The notes below the pieces were generated by a model that ran no database searches, was not told where the DNA came from, and worked only from the letters and a program-made list of their open reading frames with translations. A DNA stretch of 64,000 nucleotides from Chitinophagaceae bacterium (GTDB lineage Bacteria > Bacteroidota > Bacteroidia > Chitinophagales > Chitinophagaceae): positions 1 through 64,000 of the forward strand of contig JANPZZ010000016.1 in assembly GCA_024707305.1 (NCBI GenBank). The letters are read 5' to 3'. Below are positions 29,755-39,555 of the stretch, piece after piece (position 1 is the stretch's first letter; every line of letters begins with the position of its first letter). Made by a program: the position numbers and the translations under genes.

Positions 29755-29911
29755 GGGGCCGAAGATAAAGCATTTAACTATTTAATGTACAGGAGGAAAT
29801 ACTGGAATTGATAGTGGCAATAAAAATTCTACCGCTGCTCCAATTAACCCCCTGGTGAATCGTCAAACTGGCAAACCTTTACTATTTTCGCTCCTCACCA
29901 AACCAATAAAT

Positions 29912-30568
29912 ATGAGAATCTTCTTGTTTATGATTGCAGCAGCCTCTACTGCCTGGATTTTTAGTTCCTGTAATTCGGCGTCTGGCCCTGCATTGTTTTG
30001 TGATACCGTTTGTGTGAACGATACAATCAAATACCGCAATAACGATCACCCGCTTACGCCGTTTGTATACATCAGTGCCGCCAATTGCGGACCTGACTCT
30101 ATTGGCCGTGGATACGAAGGCGCCAACACCCGCAAGCTTGCTTTCAAAAGCCTGATCGATAACCCCAATGTAAAAATCAATCCCTCTAAAGTTGCTGCAT
30201 TTGCCGGCGACACCAGCTATGCATTTATTATGCTGAACGATTGTGTTACCGGCCGTGGTTATACAATCAAACTTCCTTTTGCTCCCAATGGCAGCGTAAC
30301 CGTCCTGGGAAGCGCCATCAATAATCTTGATCCAAAATTCAGCGTGGAAGAAGGACTGGCAGCGCACTCCGATCGGGGTAACATCCTGGTGGAAGATATG
30401 ACGAACGGGAAAACGGCGATGATGACCTTCGGTCAGATTGTTGAAATCGACTATGATAAAGTTCACAACTTTGTTGACTCTGTAAACATTACGCGCGACC
30501 GCATCTGGGCACGCGTGAAACTGGGCAAAGAGTGGAAGGAACTGGAGAAAAAAGTTACTTTCAAATAA
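29912..30568 (+). CDS. Hypothetical lipoprotein
   Basis: About 218 aa with a lipoprotein signal MRIFLFMIAAASTAWIFSSCNS (lipidated Cys about residue 20). The remainder is a soluble, probably beta-rich domain with paired cysteines near the start (FCDTVCVND) and a C-terminal WARVKLGKEWKELEKKV. I do not recognise a family. The ATG at 29912 is chosen because upstream in-frame sequence is not signal-like. A strong terminator follows, so it looks monocistronic. Confidence 0.7.
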   Translation: MRIFLFMIAAASTAWIFSSCNSASGPALFCDTVCVNDTIKYRNNDHPLTPFVYISAANCGPDSIGRGYEGANTRKLAFKSLIDNPNVKINPSKVAAFAGDTSYAFIMLNDCVTGRGYTIKLPFAPNGSVTVLGSAINNLDPKFSVEEGLAAHSDRGNILVEDMTNGKTAMMTFGQIVEIDYDKVHNFVDSVNITRDRIWARVKLGKEWKELEKKVTFK

Positions 30569-30591
30569 AGACATTGTCGCGTACAACAACG

Positions 30592-30630
30592 TCCCGCAGG
30601 AAGCTGAAGAATTGCACCTGCGGGATTTTT
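30592..30630 (+). terminator. Rho-independent terminator
   Basis: 9-bp stem TCCCGCAGG / CCTGCGGGA, 16-nt loop, then TTTTT. It lies between the lipoprotein gene and xerD. Confidence 0.85.
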
Positions 30631-30655
30631 GTTTAATTTCGGTGCTGCATTTCAT

Positions 30656-31567
30656 ATGTGGGATAGCTATAAAAAAGGATATAAAGCATGGCTCCAGTTG
30701 GAGAAATCTCTTTCCGATAATTCGGTGGAAGCCTATCTGCGCGACATTGAGAAACTGAGATCCTGGCTGATCTCAATGGGAATCAGGAAAGAACCCGGCG
30801 ACATTTCGCTCGACGACCTGCAAAAGTTTGTAAAATGGCTGGTGGAAATTGGTCTCTCCGCAACCAGCCAGGCAAGGATTATCAGTGGCATCAAATCTTT
30901 CTACCGTTACTGTCTTATTGAAAGAATAACACAAACTGATCCCAGTACATTGCTGGAAGCACCGAAGCTGAAAAGACAATTACCCGATATTTTAAGTTTT
31001 GAAGAAATCGAAGCCATCATCGGTCAAATAGACCTTAGCAAACCCGAAGGAGAACGTAACAAGGCCATTCTCGAAACATTATATAGCTGCGGATTGCGTG
31101 TTAGTGAACTCGTCAACCTGCGCATATCGCAACTCTATCTCGATGTAGGTTTCATCCGTGTAATTGGTAAGGGCGATAAGGAACGTTTGGTTCCAATTGG
31201 CCAGGCGGCACAAAAACATATCCGCATTTACAAAGATCAGATACGGATACATCAACAACCAAAACCCGGTGCAGAAGACATATTGTTTCTGAACCAACGC
31301 GGTGGCCCGTTATCACGTGTAATGATATTTTTGATCATTAAGTCACTGGTAAAAAAGGCAGGTATTCAGAAAACGATTTCACCACATAGTTTTCGCCATT
31401 CATTTGCGACACACCTGATAGAAGGTGGCGCTGATCTGCGAGCTGTGCAGGAAATGCTGGGGCATGAAAGCATTACCACTACAGAAATCTATACACACCT
31501 CGACCGCGAGTTCCTTCGACATACACTTACACAATATCACCCGGCATTTGGGAAAAAAGCCGGGTGA
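30656..31567 (+). CDS. xerD: Site-specific tyrosine recombinase XerD
   Basis: 303-aa recombinase that resolves chromosome dimers at dif with a XerC partner and FtsK (also in this window). The N-terminal SAM-like domain is residues about 1-95. Catalytic residues are visible in YSCGLRVSELVNLR (Arg), VIGKGDKERLVPIG (Lys), SPHSFRHSFATHLIEGG (His-x-x-Arg), LGHESITTTEIYTH (His, then the Tyr nucleophile). The ATG at 30656 gives the standard length. No phage or integron genes are adjacent, so this is the housekeeping enzyme. Confidence 0.93.
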   Translation: MWDSYKKGYKAWLQLEKSLSDNSVEAYLRDIEKLRSWLISMGIRKEPGDISLDDLQKFVKWLVEIGLSATSQARIISGIKSFYRYCLIERITQTDPSTLLEAPKLKRQLPDILSFEEIEAIIGQIDLSKPEGERNKAILETLYSCGLRVSELVNLRISQLYLDVGFIRVIGKGDKERLVPIGQAAQKHIRIYKDQIRIHQQPKPGAEDILFLNQRGGPLSRVMIFLIIKSLVKKAGIQKTISPHSFRHSFATHLIEGGADLRAVQEMLGHESITTTEIYTHLDREFLRHTLTQYHPAFGKKAG

Positions 31568-31588
31568 TAATCGTTGAACTCAACATCC

Positions 31589-32497
31589 TTACTGAACCAA
31601 AAAGCGTTCTCGCAAAAGGAAATCCTTTTCTGTTTTTATAGAAAGAATATACACTCCTTTCGCCCATGAATGCTGAACGGGAACGCGAAATTGTTGTGCC
31701 CCTGCTTTTAAATCCACTTTCTGCTGAAATAAAATCTGTCCTGATAAATTGTGTACCTCCATTTTTACAATTTTATTTTCTTCAGCATCAAGAGTAACAT
31801 TCAACTCGCGACCTGGCACTATAGGATTGGGATATAAATTCGCTGTTGTAGCCGGAATATCTACTGCTTCCTGATTTGGATGGTTAACGATTCTAACGCC
31901 TCCTAATCCGCAGCGCAATAGATGGCAAGAATAGCCTGTCATATTTGCAACAACCATCACTTCCTGCAATTCCAGCGCTTTTTTCTCCAGTTGAACTTTT
32001 GTTATCAGTCCCGGTTCCAATTTAATGGAAACTGTTTGGGACTGATAAGTGAATCCGTTAATGCCAAACTCGTATTCACTGCCTTTATCCAAACCTTCCA
32101 GGTTTACAAATCCTTCTTCATTTGAAAAACGGACAACTCCGTTTTCATCACTCCCCTTCTTTTTAATTATCACCAGTGCATCGCGAACACCAGCACTGTC
32201 TTCTTTGGAAAAAAGCCGCAATACATGTCGCGCATCTTTTTTGAGTCTTATCAGCACCACAGGGCGAGCAACCCGACAGCTTATTATCCCGGAAATCGTT
32301 TCTTTTAGTATATCGATACTTTCAATCTGGTTCGGATCGAAATTCGAAAGATCTGCCTGCTCAACCGGGATGCCGTCGACAACAAACAATGTAGCGTTTT
32401 CCGAACCCGCCAGATAGTATTTTGTTCCCTCCAATTTCTGGTTCTGCGCCGCAAGCATGATCGGCATCAGCAATGTTAGTAATAGCATTTTTCTCAT
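31589..32497 (-). CDS. Secreted protein with TonB-plug-like domain and type IX sorting domain
   Basis: 302 aa. A signal peptide (MRKMLLLTLLMPIMLAAQ) precedes a segment like the plug of SusC-type receptors: TLFVVDGIPVEQADLSNFDP followed by ESIDILKE. A carboxypeptidase-regulatory-like beta domain comes next (about 115-190). The tail from ANLYPNPIVPGRELNVTLDA to YILSIKTEKDFLLRERFLVQ is a type A T9SS C-terminal domain. There is no barrel. It lies 32 bp after the VWA gene on the same strand and is probably co-transcribed with it. Confidence 0.75.
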   Translation of the reverse strand: MRKMLLLTLLMPIMLAAQNQKLEGTKYYLAGSENATLFVVDGIPVEQADLSNFDPNQIESIDILKETISGIISCRVARPVVLIRLKKDARHVLRLFSKEDSAGVRDALVIIKKKGSDENGVVRFSNEEGFVNLEGLDKGSEYEFGINGFTYQSQTVSIKLEPGLITKVQLEKKALELQEVMVVANMTGYSCHLLRCGLGGVRIVNHPNQEAVDIPATTANLYPNPIVPGRELNVTLDAEENKIVKMEVHNLSGQILFQQKVDLKAGAQQFRVPVQHSWAKGVYILSIKTEKDFLLRERFLVQ

Positions 32498-32529
32498 AAA
32501 ACAGATTTAATGGTAATGGTATTGATAAA

Positions 32530-34489
32530 CTATTTATTTCCCACCATAGAGCCGGCGCTCTCTACGAGACGGATGAATTCTGCGCGATACCCTTCTTCAT
32601 CCTGTCCGCGTGCACCTTTTGCAAGGCGGATCACCTGGTCGAAGTTTGCTTCGCCTTTAAATGCGGAGGAGCGAAGCAGCATTCCCATTTCGGCAACCGC
32701 AGCAGCAAAACGGAAATTGTCTGAAGTTTTGCCGAGTGCTATGGGCTGTTGTTTTACAACATGCTCCAGCAACAAGCTTTTATCTCCGTCAGGATTTTTG
32801 TAACGGAATTTGATTGTCATCCATTCATTTGTCTCTGAAGAAAAAGCATTGGGGATGGGAGGATTTGCCTGGTATTTCAGCGGATCTACATCACGGAGAA
32901 AATCAGACGCTACTCCCGCTGGTATTATTTCATACAATGCCGTTACAGTATGTCCACTGCCGAGTTCACCCGCATCTTTTTTATCGTCGTTGAAATCTTC
33001 GCTGGCCAGCATCCTGTTTTCATAACCAATCAATCGATAACCGGCCACCTGTTTGGGGTTGAATTCAATTTGTAGTTTAACATCTTTGGCGATTGTGAAA
33101 AGGGTCCCGCCGAACTCATTTACCAGAACTTTTTTTGCTTCTGTAATGCCGTCGATATACGCGTGGTTACCATTGCCCTTGTTGGCAAGCTTCTGCATTT
33201 TGTTATCCTTGTAGTTGCCCATACCATAACCCAGTACTGTTAAGAACACGCCTGACTCCCTTTCTTTCTCAATCAATTTTTCCATTGCAGCATCACTACT
33301 TTCTCCTACATTAAAATCGCCGTCACTGCAAAGGATCACGCGGTTATTTCCTCCTTTTACGAAAGACTGACGCGCCAGAGAATAAGCTTTTCGTAATCCT
33401 TCTCCACCAGCGGTATAGCCACCTGCCTCCAGTTTATCGATGACGTCGGTAATCGTTTTCTTTTCATCGCCTGATGTCGGATTCAACATCACTCCGGCTG
33501 CACCCGCATACACCACAATAGAAACTTTATCCTGTGGACGTAATTGCGCCACCAGCATTCTGAGTGAAGATTTTACCAAGGGCAATTTATTATCATCGCT
33601 CATTGAACCGGAAACATCAATTAAAAAAACGAGGTTGGAAGCCGGGAGATTTTCAACTGGAATCTTTTTACCCTGCAGGCCTATCAACACCAGTTTGTGT
33701 TTAGGGTTCCAGGGAGCATCACTCATTTCAGTATGAATTGAAAATGGATGTTCACCCGTAGGCTGTGCATAATCGTAAGTGAAATAGTTGATCATTTCTT
33801 CGATACGAACTGATCCGGCAGGAGGCATTTGACCAAGGCTGAGGAAGCGACGCATATTACTGTAAGAGGCAGCATCAACATCTATGCTAAATGTGGAGAG
33901 AGGATGTGCAGAGGGTCGGTTGAACGGGTTTTCAATGATTGCATCATATCCTTCCGTATCGAAATCCAAACCCACAGTATCTTTCATTACCCAACTACGG
34001 TTCTGATTGTTGTTTGATGTACCCCGTATAATGGGTGTACCGGGATTATAATACCCATTTGAAACCTGCAGACCGGGTGCGCGCCCCTGGAGCGATCTGT
34101 TCATTGCAGATGCCTGAACCTGGGCATTGCCGGTATACGCCTTTTTCTTTTTCAGCACCATATCCCACTACCACCACTTCCTGAAGATCCTGCTGCAATT
34201 CATGGAGAACCACATCCAATTTTGTCAACCCTTTTATGGGGATAATTAATTCACTAAATCCGACTGATGTAAACGCAAGTTCACCTTTCAGGGATGGAAC
34301 ACTAATGGAGTAGCTGCCATCCTTACCTGAGGTAGTTACAATAGAAGCACCTACATACCTGATGGAAACACCCGCTAAAGCATTTCCATTTACATCACGT
34401 ACAAAACCTTTTATGGTATGATCACGATCCGTTTTAAATGCCAGGATCAAAATGACGACCGGAAAAAGGAGAAAGAATAACTTTTTCAT
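32530..34489 (-). CDS. VWA-domain protein (YfbK-type) with N-terminal regulatory and plug-like segments, one frameshift
   Basis: About 652 aa. MKKLFFLLFPVVILILAF is a signal or anchor. Residues about 25-105 are a CarboxypepD_reg-like domain, ending in VVVVGYGAEK as in SusC proteins. One base too many near 34140-34152 splits it from MNRSLQGRAPGLQVSN..., a plug-like fragment. Then come the YfbK N-terminal region (FSIDVDAASYSNMRRFL, VRIEEMINYFTYDYAQP) and the VWA domain with its MIDAS sequence VFLIDVSGSMSDDNK. A C-terminal DUF3520-like part follows. Role unknown. Divergent from the ECF sigma gene. Confidence 0.85.
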
Positions 34490-34616
34490 GTGTTTGTTTT
34501 TTACGGGATGCTGCGATTAAATCGATTACACAAAAGCATGCGATTAAAAATTTTGTTAACGAACGATCGGGGCATAGCGACTTCGTTTTTGGGCCGTAAT
34601 CCGTTATTTTCGCATA

Positions 34617-35199
34617 GTGTCTACACAACCGCAATACAATCATGCTGTACTCGCTGATGCTGAGCTCGTATCGCTGTACCGACGAACGGGTGATTTGCAG
34701 ACATTAGGTGATTTGTATCAGCGGTATATGGATCTTGTTTATGGGGTTTGTCTTACCTATTATAAAGAACCGGAGCGTGCGAAAGACAGTGTGATGCAGA
34801 TCTTTGAAGAATTGATTACGAAACTGAAAAAAACACGAGGTAGAAAACTTTAAAGGTTGGCTGCACCGACTCGCTAAGAATCACTGTCTTATGCAGTTGC
34901 GAACTCCGCGCAACCTGAAAACGGTTGAATTCAGCATGGAAATTGTGCAATCCGATGAAAACCTGCATCTGAATGGCATCATGGAAAAAGAAGAAAACCT
35001 GGTGCGGCTTGAATACTGTCTGGGCATTCTGATTCCTGAACAAAAACAAAGCATTGAATTATTTTACCTGAAAGGCCTCTCCTACCAGCAGGTGGCGGAA
35101 CAAACGGGACTGGAGTGGAATAAAGTACGAAGCCATATTCAGAATGGGAGGAGAAACCTGAAGAACTGTATGGAGGAGAATGTAGAAATGAGGAAATGA
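34617..35199 (+). CDS. ECF-type RNA polymerase sigma factor (one frameshift)
   Basis: About 193 aa. Region 2 reads GDLYQRYMDLVYGVCLTYYKEPERAKDSVMQIFEEL. The frame breaks in the A-run 34827-34833; deleting one A gives KKHEVENFKGWLHRLAKNHCL. Region 4 reads LIPEQKQSIELFYLKGLSYQQVAEQTGLEWNKVRSHIQNGRRNLK, the sigma-70 region 4 helix-turn-helix. The start is GTG at 34617. The next gene is the matching membrane anti-sigma protein. The final residues EMRK and the TGA lie in a GAAATGAG-type repeat. Confidence 0.9.
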
Positions 35200-35240
35200 G
35201 AAAAAAAGGTGGAAATAGGTAAATGTGGCAAATGTGACGA
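35184..35240. repeat. Degenerate octamer tract overlapping a stop codon
   Basis: GAAATGAGGAAATGAG and related units (TGGAAATA, TAAATGTG, CAAATGTG), the reverse complement of the CATTTCCN family. It runs through the stop codon of the sigma gene. Confidence 0.6.
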
Positions 35241-35284
35241 TTTATAAATATTGATCGTAATTTTTAATTAGCAAACCAATAAAC

Positions 35285-36694
35285 TTGTCTTCGAGCAACG
35301 ATAGCATTTATACGGCGGCGGATATTGAAAAATATCATCGCGGGCTGCTCACTCCACAGGAGATGCATGCCATGGAAAAGGCCGCACTGGAAGACCCATT
35401 GCTTTCTGAAGCTATGGACGGGTATGCTTTGCTACAAACTCCCGCAACCGATGGCCTAAACGACCTGAAAGCGCGGTTGCAAAATCGTATTCACTCTGAA
35501 ACATCGTCAGTACCCGTAGTTCCGCTCTTACCTGCTGCTCCTAAATCAAATTTCAGGTGGTGGCGCGCGGCCGCAGCTGTGCTGCTGATTGGTGCTTTGG
35601 GCGTCGCTGTATATAAGTTGGGATTTGACAAACACAGTTCACCTGATATTGCGCAAAACCAGCAGGCTGCCCCTGAAAAAAAAGCTGTGCCGGAAAATAA
35701 GCCGAACTCGGATACAACATCGTCGGCGATCCCCGTAAGCGATTCGATTACGCCAACCACTGACAACAACGCCAGGGCGGTAGACAAAAGCGAACGTCTG
35801 AACATTTCGGAAACTGGCGACAAAGAAACGAACGATGTGACTGAGGAAAAAGTAGCACTGAGTGAAGAACCTGCTGCCCCTGCTACACCCGATCTTGCGA
35901 TCAACCAGGACTACAGGGCGAAAGAATTGCAAAAAGCACAGGAGGCAAGAAAACGTTCCATCGCCAGCAGCCAGAAACCTTCGGCAAATGAGGGCTATTA
36001 CTATAATCAACGCGCGAATCAGCCCTCAAAAGATTCTGTTGCGCCATATTTATATGATGTTGCCGCCAACAACACACGCCAGCAAGGCAATACCGCATTC
36101 CGGGCGCCCGAATACAGAATTTTCCGCGGGAAGATTGTCGATCAAAACCAGCAGGCGCTTCCATTTGCAAATATTACCAATACGCGCGACCAGGTTGGAA
36201 CTTATTCAGATGCCAATGGTAATTTTGTATTGATTTCACAGGACAGCGCACTCGACGTGCAGGTGCGTTCCATTGGTTTCTCTGAACGCAATTACAGGCT
36301 TGTTCCGCAGGCCCCGGGCAATACAGTAGAACTAATGGAAGATCAGAATATCCAAACCCGTGTTTTTGATACAACTTATCGCGTGGTAAATCTCGCCCGA
36401 CTGAACCCGATGAAGCACGAAGAAACCGAACCGGTAGACGGCTGGAGGATGTATGATACCTATGTAGCGAATAATCTTAGAATGCCCGAAAATGAGCAAC
36501 GAAAAGTAGTGGAAGTAACTCCTACGGTTGAGCTAAGCTTCCAGGTTGATAAAATGGGGCAACCCGTGAATATCGTAATCGTTCGCTCGCAGTGTCAAGA
36601 ATGTAACGAGGAAGCCATCCGCCTCATACGCGAAGGACCACGTTGGAAACCCACCAAAAAAGGACGTCGTACAAACGTCGTACTCAATTTTTAG
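35285..36694 (+). CDS. Transmembrane anti-sigma-like protein with TonB-like C-terminus
   Basis: 469 aa from a TTG start at 35285. The N-terminal about 85 residues (IYTAADIEKYHRGLLTPQEMHAMEKAALEDP) are a cytosolic anti-sigma-like segment. One membrane helix (WRAAAAVLLIGALGVAVYKLG) is followed by a long Pro/Ala/Asp-rich periplasmic linker. A CarboxypepD_reg-like domain (FRGKIVDQNQQALPFANIT) and a TonB C-terminal-like domain (VELSFQVDKMGQPVNIVIV...EEAIRLIREGPRWKPTKKG) complete it. The layout suggests one protein that both restrains the upstream sigma factor and contacts a TonB-dependent receptor or acts as an energy transducer. That dual role is inferred. Confidence 0.82.
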   Translation: MSSSNDSIYTAADIEKYHRGLLTPQEMHAMEKAALEDPLLSEAMDGYALLQTPATDGLNDLKARLQNRIHSETSSVPVVPLLPAAPKSNFRWWRAAAAVLLIGALGVAVYKLGFDKHSSPDIAQNQQAAPEKKAVPENKPNSDTTSSAIPVSDSITPTTDNNARAVDKSERLNISETGDKETNDVTEEKVALSEEPAAPATPDLAINQDYRAKELQKAQEARKRSIASSQKPSANEGYYYNQRANQPSKDSVAPYLYDVAANNTRQQGNTAFRAPEYRIFRGKIVDQNQQALPFANITNTRDQVGTYSDANGNFVLISQDSALDVQVRSIGFSERNYRLVPQAPGNTVELMEDQNIQTRVFDTTYRVVNLARLNPMKHEETEPVDGWRMYDTYVANNLRMPENEQRKVVEVTPTVELSFQVDKMGQPVNIVIVRSQCQECNEEAIRLIREGPRWKPTKKGRRTNVVLNF

Positions 36695-36735
36695 CAGGAT
36701 TCATCACTTAAAAGTAGAACGAGTATATAAACTGG

Positions 36736-36764
36736 TTGCCGGTTTGTATTATCGCTTACCTTTG
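36736..36764 (+). promoter_or_regulatory. Bacteroidota promoter for the DUF2911 gene
   Basis: TTG (36736-36738) and TACCTTTG (36757-36764), 18 bp apart; the ATG is at 36788. Confidence 0.6.
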
Positions 36765-36787
36765 CGCACACAACAAATTATCTTGTT

Positions 36788-37621
36788 ATGAAAAGATTAT
36801 TTCTGGCCGCCCTCGTTCTGGGCTCGGCTATGATGGCTGAAGCACAACTGAAAACTCCCGCTCCAAGTCCACTGCAAACAGTAAAACAAGAGTTCGCGCT
36901 TTCAACAGTGGAACTGTCTTATTCCCGTCCCAGCCTGCGTGGCCGCAAACTCTACGTGGACCTGGCTCCTGCCGGAAAAGTTTGGCGTACAGGTGCCAAC
37001 GGGGCTACAACACTCACTTTTGGTGAAGAAGTAACAATTGGCGGTGTTAAAATTGCCCCAGGAAAATATGGCCTGCTTTCAATTCCCGATCGTAAATCAT
37101 GGGTTTTAATTATCAGCAAACAAACGGATGTAACAAGCCCCGCTGCTTATAAAGCAGAACAAGACGTAGTTCGTATTCCCGTTGCCGTTACAAAAACAAA
37201 AAATGCTACTGAAACATTCACAATTCAGTTTGCAAACGTAAAAGCGCAAAGCTGCGAACTACAACTGCTTTGGGATAAATCAATGGTAAGCCTGCCAATT
37301 ACTGCAGATATTGACAGCAAGATTATGGCAAGCATCGAAAAAGCGATGAAGGCCAACAATCCCCCCTATTTCCAGGCTGCCATGTATTACATGGATAATG
37401 GTAAAGACCTGAACCAGGCACTTGAGTGGTTTAACAAAGCTGTAGAAGCACAACCTGATGCATTCTGGGTTCAGCATCAGTGGGCAAACTGCCTCGCCAA
37501 ACTTGGTAAAACCAACGAAGCAAAAGCAGCAGCCACTCGTTCCAGAGAATTATCTCTCGCTGCCAAAAATGATGATTATGTAAAACTGAATGACGATTTG
37601 CTGAAGAAACTCAATAAATAA
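36788..37621 (+). CDS. DUF2911 domain protein with TPR-like tail
   Basis: 277 aa. Signal peptide MKRLFLAALVLGSAMMAEAQ. The DUF2911 domain (residues about 30-170) has the family sequences VELSYSRPSLRGRKLYVDL, VWRTGANGATTLTFGEEV and KYGLLSIPDRKSWVLI. The C-terminal part (about 190-277) reads like one or two tetratricopeptide repeats (ALEWFNKAVEAQPDAFWVQHQWANCLAKLGKTNEA). Periplasmic or surface protein; function unknown. Confidence 0.88.
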   Translation: MKRLFLAALVLGSAMMAEAQLKTPAPSPLQTVKQEFALSTVELSYSRPSLRGRKLYVDLAPAGKVWRTGANGATTLTFGEEVTIGGVKIAPGKYGLLSIPDRKSWVLIISKQTDVTSPAAYKAEQDVVRIPVAVTKTKNATETFTIQFANVKAQSCELQLLWDKSMVSLPITADIDSKIMASIEKAMKANNPPYFQAAMYYMDNGKDLNQALEWFNKAVEAQPDAFWVQHQWANCLAKLGKTNEAKAAATRSRELSLAAKNDDYVKLNDDLLKKLNK

Positions 37622-37646
37622 ACTACAGCCTATTTTCAGTTATATA

Positions 37647-37681
37647 AAAATGGTAATGCTGACGCATTACCATTTTTGTTT
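37647..37681 (+). terminator. Rho-independent terminator
   Basis: 13-bp stem AAAATGGTAATGC / GCATTACCATTTT, TGAC loop, then TTGTTTT. Confidence 0.88.
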
Positions 37682-37717
37682 TGGGTAGGCAGGTCTAAAA
37701 AAAATTGCACCTCGCCC

Positions 37718-37853
37718 CATATGTCGTCCCTTCGGAGACTACAGATATGCCGTCCTTTCGAAACGCGGAGATATTCGTCGCTAACTAATTACGGTCTTAA
37801 ACTTATTCTCATTCCGTACATTACCACATTTCCACATTGTCACATTTCCATAC
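37718..37853. repeat. Degenerate single copy of the double-hairpin element plus octamer tract
   Basis: ATGTCGTCCCTTCGGAGACT followed by ACAGATATGCCGTCC matches the order of the units in the two large arrays, but the spacer between hairpins is deleted and the hairpins are decayed. 37818-37853 carries CATTACCA/CATTTCCA/CATTGTCA/CATTTCCA octamers, ending about 8 bp from the symporter stop. Confidence 0.65.
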
Positions 37854-37860
37854 TGCTTTC

Positions 37861-39555
37861 TCACGCTCCTCGCCTCACGATTCTCTGCACGATCCAGCTA
37901 AACAACATCACGCCCAACGCACCCACCACATTCAGCCAAAGAAATCCCAACCTGATTATTTCATGTTCGTTCAATATAAACATTGTTACAACCAGCACTT
38001 CGGCTAATAATGCACCAATAAAAACTGCAGTGCCCTGTATTTTCTTCATATAAAATGCCACCAGGAAAACACCCAGGATTGTACCATAGAACAGCGAACC
38101 CAGGATATTTACCGCTTCAATCAGGCTGTTGCCTATATTAGAAGCAAACATGGCTACGCAAATACAGAAGAGCCCCCAACCAAGGCTGTACCACCTGGAA
38201 ATACGGTAATCATGTTCATGATCCTCCGGACGTTTACGAATACGCTTGTGAAAGTCAATGACGGTTGATGAGGCCAGTGAATTCAGCGCCGCGGCAATAC
38301 TACCCCACGACGCGAGGAATATGATTGCAATTAACAAACCGACGATACCGACAGGTAAATAGTCAACCACAAACCGAATGAAAATATAGTTGGTGTCGTT
38401 ATTGTCGCCACCATTTAATTTTACCAATTCTTTTATAGATACACGAACACTGTCGGCACTCTTTTGCAGAATAGCAAGTTTATCAAGTGCTGCTGCATCG
38501 GGTTTATCGCCATAATTGCTGAGCAACTGTTCACGCTCCTGCTGAATGCCATCCATTTTCAATTGAATAGTTGCCAGCGAATCTTTGTATTGCGAATTTT
38601 CAAGGCGACTGATTTCTTTCTGATTGAAAAATGCCGGGGCCTTATGAAACTGATAAAATGCCAGCACCAACACGCCCAGCAAAAGAATCAGGAACTGCAT
38701 GGGGATTTTCACCACGCCATTCATCAACAAACCAATTTTACTCTCTGATTCAGTACGTGCGGTGAGGTATCGCCCTACCTGCGATTGGTCAGTTCCGAAA
38801 TAAGAAAGTAGAAGAAAAAAGCCACCAATTACACCACTGATGATATTGTACCGATCGCCCCAGTCAAATCCATTTTCGGTAAAACCAGTTGTGATCACAT
38901 TCATCTTTCCCAACTTCCCTCCTACTTCCAGTGCATCACTAAAACCCATATTGCCCGGAAGGTTGGAAACCATATAATATCCGGCAATAAACAAACCTGT
39001 GAAAATAACAATGAGTTGCAACTTCTGTGTATTAGCGACCGCACGCGCGCCACCTGTAACAGTATAAACGATCAGCAAACCTCCCATGAAGAGATTCGTC
39101 CAGTAGATATTCCAGTCCAGAATGGTTGACAGGATGATGCTCGGCGCATAAATGCTAATACCCGTGCTGAGTCCTCGTTGAAGTAAAAAAAGAAATGAAG
39201 TGAGTGAACGCGTTTTTCCATCAAACCTTGTTTCAAGAAATTCATACGCGGTATAGATTTTCAATCGCCTGAATACCGGAACGAAAGTGATACAGATCAC
39301 GATTGCCGCAAGTGGCAAACCGAAGTAATATTGAACAAAGCGCATACCATCGGTATACGCCTGTCCGGGAGCTGCGAGAAATGTAACAGCACTAGCCTGG
39401 GTACCCATGATGCTCAACATCACCATCCACCAGGGCATACTACGGTTCGAGAGAAAGTAACCATCGAGGTTTCGCGAGGTACGGCTCTTATATACGCCAT
39501 AACCAATGATGGCGGTGAGTGTAATGATCAATACTATCCAGTCGGGCTGATTCAT
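37861..39555 (-). CDS. Sodium:solute symporter (SSS family)
   Basis: 564 aa with about 13 membrane helices. The N-terminus WIVLIITLTAIIGYGVYKSR and the loop LDGYFLSNRSMPWWMVMLSIMGTQASAVTFLAAPGQAYTDG match the SSS family (Na+ site region). A charged, probably coiled-coil cytosolic loop of about 75 residues (about 310-385: KEISRLENSQYKDSLATIQLKMDG...) interrupts the later helices. Substrate unknown. Its ATG overlaps the stop of a 41-aa ORF (ATGA), which with a 55-aa ORF and the PIG-L gene forms a likely operon. Confidence 0.9.
   Translation of the reverse strand: MNQPDWIVLIITLTAIIGYGVYKSRTSRNLDGYFLSNRSMPWWMVMLSIMGTQASAVTFLAAPGQAYTDGMRFVQYYFGLPLAAIVICITFVPVFRRLKIYTAYEFLETRFDGKTRSLTSFLFLLQRGLSTGISIYAPSIILSTILDWNIYWTNLFMGGLLIVYTVTGGARAVANTQKLQLIVIFTGLFIAGYYMVSNLPGNMGFSDALEVGGKLGKMNVITTGFTENGFDWGDRYNIISGVIGGFFLLLSYFGTDQSQVGRYLTARTESESKIGLLMNGVVKIPMQFLILLLGVLVLAFYQFHKAPAFFNQKEISRLENSQYKDSLATIQLKMDGIQQEREQLLSNYGDKPDAAALDKLAILQKSADSVRVSIKELVKLNGGDNNDTNYIFIRFVVDYLPVGIVGLLIAIIFLASWGSIAAALNSLASSTVIDFHKRIRKRPEDHEHDYRISRWYSLGWGLFCICVAMFASNIGNSLIEAVNILGSLFYGTILGVFLVAFYMKKIQGTAVFIGALLAEVLVVTMFILNEHEIIRLGFLWLNVVGALGVMLFSWIVQRIVRRGA

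Noticed and set aside
30656-31567. Integrase of a mobile element
   Set aside because: Length, motifs and isolation from phage or conjugation genes fit housekeeping XerD, and ftsK is also in the window.
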